Shown one piece after another: positions 1-13,500 of a DNA stretch of 64,000 nucleotides. The translations under genes and the position numbers were made by a program. The notes below the pieces were generated by a model. It ran no database searches, was not told where the DNA came from, and worked only from the letters and a program-made list of their open reading frames with translations. The DNA is from Macrotrachela quadricornifera (lineage: Eukaryota; Rotifera; Eurotatoria; Philodinida; Philodinidae). Location: the NCBI GenBank assembly GCA_022393335.1, contig JAJEKB010020411.1, positions 74,171-138,170 of the forward strand. The letters run 5' to 3'. Numbering within the stretch: the stretch's first letter is position 1; every line of letters begins with the position of its first letter.

Positions 1-3000
1 AATATCTCGATGATGAAGCACTAGTTTAGACTGAAATTTTTAGGACATTCTTACAATCATGATACCTCTCTATAGGCGAAATTTCAGGTCTAAATACCAA
101 TTTTCAAATTTTCAGTGATTGCGCTGTCTGAAGGCAAAAACTTAGTGAAGCGGTCATAAGTCGACTCTAACTGCTCATGGGCACGTATTTTTCTAGGGTT
201 TAACTAGTGGTATAGAGGCCTACTTATGAGCAAAATATGAGCTCTAAGTCGAGTGAACACTTCGGGTACCTCCCTCGTCAGTTTTTCTAGCTGATCCCGA
301 ATATGACACTTTCCAAGGTGATATATGAATGATACTGCTTGAAAACCGTTGAATATGGGCCCAAAAAGCATATAAATGAGCTCTTACGGGTTATATTAGA
401 GTAAAAATGCTTTCGAAATATAGATTTTTGCTTTGAACATAGGCTCATTAGAAAGAACATGTTGAATTACGTATATGATGAAGTAATTTTGCTAATGCAC
501 CATGCTAAAGTATATGACTTTATACGACTACAAGCAATGCGACTAATAACCAGGGAGTGGGGCTAGAACGGTTTTTACCACTCATTTATCACTACTGCTG
601 AAGATTTGAATTTTTTCTTAATACATCATTCGACGCACAATTGAACGGGCTGCAATATGAGTCTGTTGATTTGCTTGGAGTCAAAATATATTACGAAGAT
701 TTTATCAAAATACTAACTAGCTAAGTGCTCATCTTATGTCCAAACCTATAGTATGTAGGTATTTTCTCTTCTATATCGAGATAAACGAAAAGTGCTCTGT
801 AGGCAGTTTTGTAGAGCATGTTAAGGTCTATCGATTGGTATATGACTTAATTTGATTAGAGGAAAATTTATATGGAAAAAAATTCAGAAAACAAAAAAGT
901 TCAATTTTACTCATTTTTCAAGGCCATTTTCAGAGGTGATAAAGTTCGACATATCCTAACTCTCTTAAAGTAAATCTTTAGACCGTAATATTTTGGACTC
1001 ATATATGGGTCAATAATGCCTAAGTTCCTATGGGGTCAGATCCAAAATTCGTTGACCCCCATGTTTTGGTCTGTATAGAAAAACCGTGGTTTTCTCATGG
1101 AACGTCTTTTAAGTATCATTATTCAACTGATGTTGCAATCATCCGTCAGACACTGAGAAAAAACAAAGTTCATTCAAGCTAGACAAGAAGCCTTCTTTCA
1201 AAAGTAAGATCCTGTCATACATATTCAATTACAACTATTGTTCTATTTATTTTAAACAGATTAGATACCCATGATCAATACATATGCCGACTATCTCGTC
1301 ATTTTTTTTTTCTAAGGAATTTATCATGAAATAATCTAACGTGAACGAAATTGAATAATTCATTGCATAGAGAAGTTTGATGCAAAATATTTTAGTAGTT
1401 TAAATCGATTTAATTCACCATGAATCAGTTACTAATGAACACGTGCACATTTGTATGTATATACATATTTCTTTTCTCGATTGACGAATGAAAGAAAGAA
1501 AAAAAATATGAAAAGAACGAATACTACGCATGAAGTAAAGCTTGAGTGACGCTAATAATATGTATCCTTGATAGATAAATGCATAAAGCATTAATTATTG
1601 ACGATAAAAATAGCGATATACTGAATGTGCAGTTTTATTGATCAAATGAATAGAAACAATATCTTAAGCAAATCATTGAAGTTTTAAATAAATATACTAT
1701 GCAGTTGAAATGACGTTGATGACAGCATATACAAGAGGTAAAATATCGTATTTTTAAGTAAAAATAAATGTCCGTAGAACACAAATATTCGTTGAACCTT
1801 GGTATTACACCTGTGACTGAATCTTATACTATGAAGCACTTGCTCCTATCTATCTGTATACGTTTAAAAATGGACAAGTGAACGAATTTTATATATATTT
1901 TATTATTCATCAATGGTTTAAGAAATAAAAAATTATCTTTCTTTATAGACATTATATGCGAATTTAAAAATAATAACATAAGATTTTCTACACTATATTT
2001 ATCTCACAAAACAAAATAAAATGAACGATATTGCGATTAATAAGAAATAAAAATTTGAAGGAATATTCCATTCATATAGTCTAAAATATGTAATAAAATG
2101 AACAAATCATTTTTATTTTTGTGTACTCAAAAAGTGAGTACACATATAGAATCGGTCAGTGTGTCCGTCCGTTTACACGATAACTCTTCACAATTACATT
2201 CGATTGAGCTGAAATTTTGTGCACACAATTGTCTCATCAATATCTCGGTCGAGAGAAGAAGATGAGAAGGATCCGTCAAGAAATGACTGAGTTATCAAAA
2301 AAATTGTCATTATTTACCAGACCATCCCTGAGGGGAGGTACAGGGATTTTTCAAAAAACAAAAATTTTCTCAGAACTATTTAAAATATATATGAATCGAC
2401 TCAGTTTTTAACGCTGATTCCGAATATGATATTAATTTTGAATGAAATCGTAGTTTTTCAAGTAAAATTTGCCTAAACAGGGTCCAAAAATGCACAAAAT
2501 CCGTATCCTGAGACCAGTGTGCCTAAATATGACTCAGGTGACTAGCGGTTTTGGGCTGTTCTAGATGCATGGTTTTGTCACTACTAAAAAGAATTATAAA
2601 ATGGAAAAAATTCGAACTCGATAGCTATTTATATTGGGGGATTATTATGGAAACTAGCTATACGCTGTGCAGATTGCACGGTTTTTTAATTTTCTTTAAA
2701 GAAAAGATTTATCATAATCAAAACAAAACTTCAACTATCATATACCATTAGATAGAGAATTTTATGGGCTGCAAAGTGACGCTAAGTTATAGGGGTAAAT
2801 ACGTTGTAGACAAGATTTCCTCTGTATCACAATGTCGAAAAACTATGAAAAACTTATATATCTTGTCAATGCGTCAGTATGATATTTGTTTGTTTTCTAT
2901 ATTAACAATACTAATTTTTTCACAGTAGATATAACTCGTTAAGAGCTACAAAATGATGCAAAATAATAGGAATAGATATACTGCGCTTAATATTTCTTCA

Positions 3001-3260
3001 AAGTGACACGTGAGAAAAACCATGAAAAAGCCATATACCTTAATAGTGTGTCTGTGCGATGTTCATTTGTTCTTGATAGAGCCAACATTATTTTTATGTA
3101 CTCAAAAAGTGAAGTTCATGATAGATTGATTTTGATCAATCTGTCTAAAAAATATTCATCATTGAGCGCACTAAGGAACTGCCCTTTAGGTCCTACCGAT
3201 GCTCTGTTTTTGTCCCGTAGGACATGGCGAGGAGTTAGTTCCAAAGACTTTATTAATTTT
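1..3260. repeat. degenerate dispersed non-coding repeats
   Basis: No convincing coding region is present. The stretch is made of repeat-like text that recurs within itself. The phrase around 292-306 (gctgatcccgaatatgac) recurs at about 2413-2430 with small changes, and both are followed by a similar A-rich stretch ending near 'gggtcc/gggccc aaaaa'. Phrases such as 'tactcaaaaagtga' occur at about 2125 and 3098. Short ORFs here have no recognisable protein features. The family is unknown to me; it could be an old non-autonomous element or satellite debris. Confidence 0.45.
2113..2206 (+). repeat. dispersed repeat copy with a terminal hairpin (copy 1)
   Basis: About 95 bp here match 16432-16530 at high identity and in the same orientation. 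Both begin with a perfect 8-bp inverted repeat, GTGTACTC and GAGTACAC, separated by 7 nt (2121-2143). Both continue with 'gaatcggtcagtgtgtccgt' and 'cgataactcttcacaatt'. The second copy has an extra duplication of 'ccgtccg'. The type of repeat is unknown. Confidence 0.7.
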
Positions 3261-3269
3261 CATAAATGA

Positions 3270-4205
3270 AAATTTGTTTTTTTAGTTAAAGCTTGTTTCA
3301 TATTATATTTGATATTATAAACTCATGTTAATTAAGTCAAAGTGTGGTACAAATTGTTGAAAATAATCTTGAAAAGGTAAAAGAGCATTATAATGGGTAC
3401 CCTTATAATAAATACAAAATCCTAATTTATTCATAAATAAATTCACCGCTTTCTGAAGAAAATAAACAAAAACTAAAGAAAATTAAAGCAAGAATTATTG
3501 TGTATGGTGAGTAGTTTTTCTAATCAATAATGATTTACAGGCTCAGAACTTACCTAGACTAGATCAACTTAAAATTTTCAGATCCGGACCCGACGGGCTC
3601 TATTCGGCACATTCTTGGATAAATTATCTGTCTTATTCGCCTTTTGAAGTACATATAACTCTCGGATTTAAATCCGAGGTTTCCGCATTTATTTTGTCTT
3701 TTGTTGATTGAATCAATCATTAGTCGTGAGATAGTTAAAATATTATCTTGCTGTTTTTAATTGGAATAAAATATCTTTGAAAACAACGACGATTGATGAA
3801 ATTCATTGCTTGAATGAACTCTATCTGATTATTTCGATTGATTGGTATATTCTAATAGCAATTTCATTGTATCAATTTTGTTATAATTTTCAATCATGCT
3901 TTGAATTATTTCTCATCTTAAGAACATCATCATTGATCTGCATACTATTGTATCATACTTTTCGGAAGAGAGAATCTTTCTTTTTGCTAATCAGTAGAAT
4001 ATTCATTTAATTTTCTAGTAATAAATCGTTGACTTTAGATAAAATGTGAGTAAGTGCAAATCTTATTGTCTCTCTCGAAAGAGTGGGCTTTATTGGATGT
4101 TTATTTTTTTCTACTGAATATACAGAACATAAATTTTATGACGCACGCACATTCTCGAAGGTTTATACTGTGACGCAAATATTTTTTATAAATAACGTCA
4201 ATCTA
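3270..4205. other. AT-rich spacer
   Basis: AT-rich sequence with only short ORFs lacking recognisable domains. I see no gene, repeat structure or RNA here. Confidence 0.4.
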
Positions 4206-4219
4206 TTGACGTGGTGAGG

Positions 4220-4228
4220 TATATATAA
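4220..4228 (+). promoter_or_regulatory. TATA-like box
   Basis: TATATATAA lies about 28 bp upstream of an initiator-like 'tatcactcat' (about 4247-4256) and about 85 bp upstream of an ATG at 4310. The spacing fits a metazoan core promoter. In DNA this AT-rich a chance match is possible. Confidence 0.35.
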
Positions 4229-4309
4229 TGGTAAGAATACTGGTGTATCACTCATACAAATCTTTATTTTAATCTTGAATATCATTAATATCAAACAACT
4301 TATCTTACA

Positions 4310-4426
4310 ATGCTAACAGTTACTCTCCTGATAATAGGATTAATGGTAGCAGGAAATAACGCCGAACACCGTTTACTTTTAATGTTGTCTTTTAATATCG
4401 ATGTACATCTAATCACTTTTCGACAA
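4310..4426 (+). CDS. possible first exon of a short secreted peptide
   Basis: The ATG at 4310 opens a frame whose first 20 residues look like a signal peptide (MLTVTLLIIGLMVAGNNAEH: hydrophobic core, small residues before the likely cut). After 39 codons a consensus splice donor GTGAGT occurs at 4427-4432. Without splicing the frame ends at 4528. Immediately downstream starts the tandem array of about 93-bp units. The next plausible acceptor with a pyrimidine tract (ttttttatttttag) is at 15471-15484, which would imply an intron of about 11 kb. I do not recognise the product. The gene model is an inference from promoter, signal and splice-site matches only. Confidence 0.2.
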
Positions 4427-4539
4427 GTGAGTGATAAATTTGAGTCATTATACTGTCAATCATATTCATTTGTTGTACAATATTTTGAGTTATCAACAAT
4501 TTTCAAATTCATTTGTAAGTGTATGTAAGACTTAAATGA

Positions 4540-7500
4540 AAGTTTGGTATGAATAGTTGATTATTGAGATTATACTAGATTTCATCGGCAAACGATCTAA
4601 ATTCGCTTTCAGATTAGTAAGATATATGAATAGACATATCGTTTGCACTATTCATTTACCATATCGCTTTCGATTATCTGGTTAAATTGAACTTAATTTT
4701 GATGTAAGCGCAAGATTTGATTAAAAACATCTTATAAACTGTTCTTTTATGCGATTATATTCGAGATTTTGATCAAATGGCACGCTTTGTTCTAATATGA
4801 GTGAAATTATTGAGAAAAAATATGGTATACACTTATCATCAACTAAGTCATTTTCGATCATGTGATTACTCTTGACATTAATTCAAGGAAAGTGAAATAT
4901 TTGAAGAGTAACTTGCTATGAAATATTTATTTCTGATGAGATTTTCAATGATACGAGTGCTCGTAAATTTTTACTTTTACCTATCAAAAATATGTTGATA
5001 GATGGTTCATATGAATAATCCTTGTTCATATTATATTTAGTTGTATGGCAAATTCGAAATATTTATCCCAAAGTATGTAAAATAGTAGAACAGTTTGTGT
5101 GTTTAAATTGTGCATTTATTTCTTGTATTCTACTATATGTTCATTTTCGGATGTTTAATGTGAAGGAAATAGAATGTATAAACAAAAGTTTCATATGAAT
5201 TATTCATACGTCACATATATTTTCATGCCATATTATAATTCAAATCTTTATTCAGCAATAACACAAATAAGTCATTATGAGTTTGTTATACAAGATTCAT
5301 TTTCTATATCAGATTTAATAATAGTTTTATTTTCTAGTCATTATTATGAAAGAATCGAGAGACTTGAATAGAGACTTGATATGAGTTATTCATCTACAAT
5401 GTGATCTTAGACCACATATTATTTTCAAATTTCTACTATGAAATGAATAGAATATTTAAACACAAACTTCGTATGATTTATTCACACCCTTTGTCGTCAA
5501 TTATATTACTCCGTTCAATTCGATGCTTCAAAATAAATGGCGTATTTGGATGAAAATTTAATAGAAATATTCACTTATTTTATAATATTCGACTCTGTTA
5601 GCAATGTCAATTCACTTAGATAAAAATGAGTTAAGAATATGAACAAACGTTGAATATGAACTATGCATCTAACTTATAATCTTCCATTTTATCATTGTCT
5701 TCAAATCGGTAGTAGAAAATGAATTAAGAATATGAATAGATATTTCCTATGGACTACTCATCTATTTTGTAATGTTTGATCTTATCACTGACTTGAAACT
5801 GGTCGTACAAAATGAATTAAGAATATGAATTAAAATTTCTTATAGATTGCTTATTTATTCTTTAATTTGTGATCTTGTCACTAACTTCAAATTTTTAGTA
5901 CAAAATGAGTTAAAAATATGAATAAATATTTGGTATGGACTACTCATTTATTTTGTAATCTTTGAGCATGTTACTTCGTCCATATTATTAGTGTAAAATG
6001 AGTTAAGAGTATGAATAAATATTTAGTATGGATTATTTATTTATTCTCCATTCTGTTATTCTATCACTAACTTCAAATTGATAGTACGAAATGAGTTAAG
6101 AATATGAATAGACGTTTTCTATGGACTACTCATTTATCTTTTAATCTTTGATCTTGTCACTGACTTAAAACTAATGGTACAAAATGAGTTGAGAATATGA
6201 AGAAAAGTATAATACGAACTACTCACTTATCTTGTAATCTTCGATCTCATTAGTAACTTCAAGTCGACAGTATGAAATGAATTAACAATATGAACAGACA
6301 TTTCATATAGACTACTCATCTAACTTGTAATCTTCAATCCTATCACCAACTTGAAACTGATGGTACAAAATGAGTTGAAAATATGAACAAAAGTATAATA
6401 TGAACTACTCATTTATCTTATAATCTTTGATCTCATTAGTGAATTCAAGTCGGTAGTATGGAATGAGTTGAAAATATGAACAGTCGTTTGATATGGAATA
6501 ATCATTTATCTTGTAATTTTCTATAATATGACTGATTTTAAATCGTTATTACCAAATGAGAGATATACTGGAACAAAAACTTGATATTCTGAACTACTCA
6601 TTTATCTTGTAATCTTAGTTTGTAGAACTGACGTCAAATATTTACTACTAGATGAGGGATATATTTGAACAGAATTTTGAGCGTATGAATTATTCATTTG
6701 TTATATGATGTTTAGTCTTATGACCAAGATTAAACATTCAGTTCAAAGTGATTGAAGCACAATAGCAAGAAATTTGCTGTTATAACTTTTTATTTGCTAG
6801 ATGAACTCCGTGTTTCACAATATCAACAGTTGTTTGATTTTATGAGGAAATTATAATTGAATACAAATTTCCTATGAACTATCTATTTTCTAGTATCTCA
6901 CGAATATATTTTTATTATCATATGTTTGCTTTGCAATGAGAAAAATTTTAAAATAGAAATGGAATATAATTATTTAAGTAATGAGTGGTTTCGGTACCTA
7001 TTTCCATTGTCAACTCTATCTCTTGAATTGAACGAAATATTTGTCGAATAACTGACTAGAAATATTTCATTTTTTATGTAATATTCAACATTATTTCACT
7101 AACAGTCTTATACTTAAAATGATTGAAATATTTTGCTGAAAACGTAATCTATACTGTCCACGTACTATAAAACCTTTGAATAAAATCTAACTTCTGAATC
7201 TTTCCTAATTAAAAGAGTACAATATCTAAAACAAAATTTAATAGCACATAATCATATATTAGAAAATATTCCAATGTGTTTATAATACTAATTATTTAAG
7301 TTCATTTGATTAAAATATTCGAATAAACACTTGCACTAAATAAATCATATACCATGTTATCTTTAAATATGTCATAAAAAGCAAGCCGTTTCTTTGACGT
7401 AAGCACTATATTAGTTTCAACCTTGATCAAATCTTTTCATTTCCTGCATAAAGGATCATTCACATGGTTACTTTGTAATCATTGACTAAAATGGAAAAAA

Positions 7501-10500
7501 ATATCGGAAAATAAACTTATGAGTTATCCTTTGATTATGTAATTAAAATTTTATACTCTAAACAATGTATTTTTTGTTAAGAGAGAAGAAAAATATTTGA
7601 ATCGAAATCTATTATAGATTACTCATTTACTGTATAAAATTCGTTCATATCACGGGTTAGAGAGCTCGATTGACGTGATTAAAATATGTGCACAAGAGCT
7701 TCAAATGATTTATCCAATACTGCTCTACACTTCGTGAATTGTATAGCTGATGTAAATCTTTAGTTAAAATGATCGATAGTTTTGAATAAAATTAGCAGCC
7801 GGTATAGATTGTTCACTTATCATCACATTTATCAATGATACTATCAATATCATCTTTCACATGTTACAATAGATAAAATATTTCCATACTAACTTATTCT
7901 CAATAATTCATTTCCTGAGAAATATTCATTTGTGCCGATGAGAAGAAATTCTTGATTTGAACAGAGGAAAATTTACAAATAGAAACTTGATATTTTTGAT
8001 TTGTCTATCATACAATGTATCTCTTCTAGTAATAAACACAATGATTTTGTTAAAAATCAAGAAACTATCTGAACAGAAACTTATTCTGAACGTTTAGTTT
8101 TTCATGTATTCTTCCATCAAATGATCAGTTCTTAATGTTTTGTTCTAATAAGCAAAATATTTGAGAAGCAATTTAATGTTCTGAACGATTTATCCATTAC
8201 ATAATCTTTCATTATGTTATCCATATTCAATCTCTTGTTAATATGAGTAAAATATTTAAAAAAATATATGGTATGAATTATTCATGTATCAAATAATCTT
8301 TGGCTATGTCATAAATTTGAAAATTTTTGTACCATACAACAATAATATATCAATAAAAGATTCTAATCGCTTATTCATTTGTGTAAAAATTCTCGAAAAA
8401 TTCTCAATGAGACTTTGTCTATTATAAATGAATGAAATATTTGTCCAAAAACTGGCATGAATGCTTCATATATCATGCATATTATAGATCATTCTGGTTA
8501 TTCATGAACGATTGTTTTAAGTGACAATAATATGTAAATAGAAGTTAATATGAACTATCTATATGTCCAGTAATCTTTCTAATGTAGAATCAATTTCAGT
8601 TTTTTAAATTGCAACAATAACCATATTTGAATAGAAATTTGATTTGAATGATTATTTTACCTTCTATTTTTTTGTGTATCTAATCGATTCGATTGATTTT
8701 GTTCAAAGAGAATAAAATATTTGAATACAATCTTCTTTTGAGTCATTCATAAAGAATGTGACTCATCAATTTTATCAATAATGTTGAATCGTTTAATATT
8801 AAATGAAAAAAATATTTCGATAATAAATTATTGAAAATTAATCATATAATACATAGTGTCATTACAATACTAGTCATTGTATTATGGTTTAACGTCAGTA
8901 AAATAGTTGCAGAGAAATGTTGTGGTAAGATTTATTCATTAACTCAATAGATTGTATGTTTTCATTTCTAATTTCCTAATTTCAAGTAAATATAATAATA
9001 GAATGATAGTTTTGTATGAGGTCCACATTTACCATGAGATCTCTAATCAAGTTTTGCTTTGAAAATTTTTCAATTAAAATAGACAAAAAATTTGTATAAT
9101 AACTTCCTGTCAATCGTTCACAATTGATTAAGTCGGGCAGTATATGTATATGAGTAAATTAATCAATTAAATTGTGCCAATATCTGAATAGCTACATGCT
9201 AATATATCTTTATTTACTTTGTAGTCTTTTACTTGTTTGTCATTTTTCATTCTTTAGTACAAAATAAGGATGGACTTAGAATAGAAACTTAATATGAACT
9301 ATCTAAATATTGAGTAATTCCTAAATGTATTGGTTAGATTATTTTTCGTATTTCAGATAAAAATAATGTTTGAATGGGAACTTTATATAATATATTTAGA
9401 TACCAAAATATCTATAAGTGTAATATTCTAGCTATCTTTTTGCTCGGAAGTGATCATAATGTTTGAATTCAAATGTACTATGAACTATTCGATAACTAAA
9501 TAGTCTTAGAATATATATTATTCACCTTGTTTTAGTCGTTTTCTATACTAATATTAACTGAACAAAAAATTTCTAACATTCATTCAAAGTACTGCATAAT
9601 CATCAAGTATATAATCTAAGTCGTTGTTTTTTGTTTTTCGAATGATTAATATTTGAATAGAAACTTAATTTGAATTGTTCAAATGGTGAGAAATTTTCAC
9701 ATATATTGTTTATCTTCCATCTCTCATTTTTTTATAGTAATAATATTTGCACAGAGATATGGTGGAAGCTATACGAATGTCGAATCATCATAAAGCATAT
9801 TTTTGATCTCACTTTTTTCCCTTTAAATAGTTATCATATTAGTATGATTGATTGATAGGAATTGTGAAAGTTCTCAGTGGTCTATAAACATATAGTTTAT
9901 CGTATCTACTTATTTTTTATCCATGATTATAGTTGAATAAGAGCGTAGTATGAACTTTTGAATTACTATTTACTTTTTGAACATAGTATGCAGCTCACTT
10001 TTTACTTTTCATTGTGCATAATATTTGGATAAAAACTTGGTATGTACTATTCAGATACTGAACGGATCGTGAGTATATTATTCAGACCACTTTCTCATTG
10101 TTTCGCAATAATAATATTTGAATCAAAGCATAATTAGTCAAGTCTTTACTAGTCTTTAAACATATTCTTCGTTTTACATTTTAAATTTGAAGTGATCACA
10201 ATAATTCGATAGATATTTTGTTGGAATTAGTAATATATTGTATAGTTCTGATCAATCATACTATATCGAAATATTTGCTTTGTTTCAAAGCAAATATTTG
10301 ATCATAAACGTTATATAAGTCATTCAAATGCTGTTCAATCTTTTAGTATATGATTCAGGTCAGTTTTATGTATTTTAATATTAGTTATAGTTGAAAAAAA
10401 ATTTCCTATTATTCATTCAAGTGCTGAGTAGTCTTTGAGTATATTATTCATCTTTCTCATTTACTTTTTATTGATGAAAATATTTCATTGAAAACTTAAT

Positions 10501-13500
10501 GTAAATTATTTAAACGTTTACTAGTCTTTAAACATATTTCTCATTTTCATCCTTTACTCTTCTTAACCATATAATTGAATAAAAGTATGGTTTGATTTAT
10601 TCAGATTTTGATTAATTTTGAGACGTATTATTCTTCTTAGTCTTTTGTTTTTTAATATGGATATTATTCAAATAGACATTTTATTGAAACTATTCAACTG
10701 ATGAATAATCTTTGCATATATTTGTCATCTTACCTTTTTTACCTTTTTATGGTCCATATAATTGTATAAAAGCTTCCTGAGTACTATTCAAGTATTTAAT
10801 AATCTTTAAAATTATTATTTCTTTTACATTTTTTTGAGTTTCTTTAGTAATAAAATTTGAATAGAAATTTAATAAGAATCATTCAAACGTCTAATAATCT
10901 TTAAATATAGACTTGTTTTTCCTTTTTGAATATGAAATGATCAAAATAGTTGAAGCAATACTTTGTTAGAACTAACTACATGCCGTATAATATTGCAAAA
11001 TATTGTCTTATCAAAATATTCGTTTTATTTTGAGAGATATGTTTGAATTTAAGTTTTCGTGAACTATTCAACTGCGAAGTAGCTTTCCTTCATATTACTT
11101 ATAATACGTTCTTAATCAGTCAATGATAAAGAATCTGAATTAAAGCTTAGTGTGAATTATTCAAGTAGCATAAAGTCTCTAAACGTATTATCCATTATGC
11201 TTCTTTTATTTATTAGCGGCAATAGAATATGAATAACAGCTTGCTATAAGCTATTCAGATTGCGAGTAGCTTTTGAGTATTTTTGTTATGATGTTATTTG
11301 AATTTTGTATGCCAACAAACTTGGATAAAGGCTTTATGTGAACTATTCCAATATCGTGAAGCTCTACAGCATGTAATCTATAAGGTTTTTTTTAGTTTCG
11401 CATGACAATAAAACTTGAAGAAAAATATTCTATGATCTATTCGTGTGCCATGAATTCTTAGAGAATACGGATCGTCTCCTTTTGTTTACTTTTTAATGAT
11501 GATAAGATTGAATGTAAAATTGCTCTAAATTATTCCATCGTTGAGTAAACTTTGAATGTATTATCAAACTTGAGTTTTTGGTTTTCAACAGTAATAAAAT
11601 TTGAAGAAAAACTTGTTATGACCTATCCTAGTGCTAAGTAATCTTGGAGTATCTTCTATGACTGCTCTTTTTGTTTTAAATGCTAAAAATATCAGAAGAA
11701 AACTTGTTATAAACTATTCAAATATTTAGTAGATTTTGAACATCTTTTCATTTCAGTCTTTTATCATTTGCTGCAAAAACTATTTAAATAAATGCTTCGT
11801 ATTACCTAGTCAAATGTTTAGTAGTCCTGAAACATGTATTTTGTCTCGAATTTGAAGTTTGAAATGATCAAAATAATCTGATAATTGTTTTGTTCTAATT
11901 GGTTATATGTTTTCTATTCTCGCAGAATGTTCTTTTACCGAAATACTTGCTTTCTTCGCTGACAAATTCTGAGACAGAAACTTATTATTAACCAGTCGAT
12001 TACTGAATAATCTTTAAAATATTGTTCTTCGATTTTCTTACTTCTTTATGTCGACAATATTTGAATAAAGGCTTACAATACATTGTTCAGAAACTGAGCA
12101 GCATTGAAGTGTATTAGGTATCTCAGTTTTTACTTCTTGATAACGATAGTAATTGATAATTAAAAGCCAATAGGTTTGAACTATTTAAATATTCATTAGA
12201 CTTCTAGTATATGATTTCTGAAGACTTTGTGATTCCAAACGACCATAATAATTGAGCAAAGGCATGTTATCCGAGACCTGAGTACATTATGAGGAGATTG
12301 TTCATCTCGTATATTAGTTTTCTAATGAAGACAGTATTTGGAAAAAAACTTCTTATACCCTATTTAAGTATCAAATAGTCTTTCAATACAGTGTTCATCT
12401 TACTGTTTCAATTTTTAAGAAGGATGATATTAAAATAACTTATTGTAAGTTATATCAATATCAGATAGTCTTGGAGAATATTCTTGATCTCGATTTTATA
12501 CTTATGAACAACGATAACATTTGAATAAACGCTTGGTATCGATTATTCGAGCGTTCAGTAGCTTTAGACTCTACTACATATTTCATAATTTGACTTTTTA
12601 AGGACAAAAATATTCGAATAAAAGCTTCGAACTATGAGTTATTCATCTATCAAATAGTCTATGACTAAACTACTGTTCTTGTTTCTTTACTGCTTTAAAC
12701 TTATAACATCTAAATAATAACTTGAAGCTATGAGTTATTCATATATCGAATAGTTTATGAAAAAATTACTGTTCTGGTTTCTTTACTATTTTAAACTTAT
12801 AACATCTAAATAATAACCTCAGATTATGAGTTATTCACCTATCGAATAGTCTATGAATAAATTACTATTTTTGTTTCTTTACTGTTTTAAATTTCTAACA
12901 TCTAAATAATAACTTGAAGCTATGAGTTATCCAAGTATTAATCAGTTTTCTTGAATATTATTGGTTACAACTTTTTAGTCTTTAATGACAATAAAATTTG
13001 AAAAGAAACTTAATATGTACTATTCAATTAAACAATGACCTTCTAGCATATACTTAGTCTTACATTGTTCTTTGCAAACGATCAAAATAATTCGATAAAT
13101 GTCTTGTTAAAATTAGTTATGTATCGCGTATTCTTAAAAACTGATCTATTATAGAAACATTTTCTTTGATCAAGGAGAAATATTTGAATGAAAACTTGCT
13201 ACAAATTATTCAACTGCTGAGTATCCATTGAACTTTTTATTGAACTTATTTTCTTTACATTTTAATGACAACAAGACTTGAATCAAAGATTAATGTGAAT
13301 TTTTTAAATGTTAAGTGATAGTAGACAATATTATTTTTGTCATGTTTTACTTTTGAATGATCATAGAATGTGAATAAAAACTTGTTTGAGGCTGTACAAA
13401 CGTCGAATAGTTTTCAAAAATAATATTTATTTTTCTCTTTTAAAATTTAATTGTAGAATATATTTGAATGAAATCATATTATGGATTATTTAAATGTTAA

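Noticed and set aside
5174..5371. ORF of 65 aa in the array
   Set aside because: It lies within two to three array units and has no conserved counterpart in other units.
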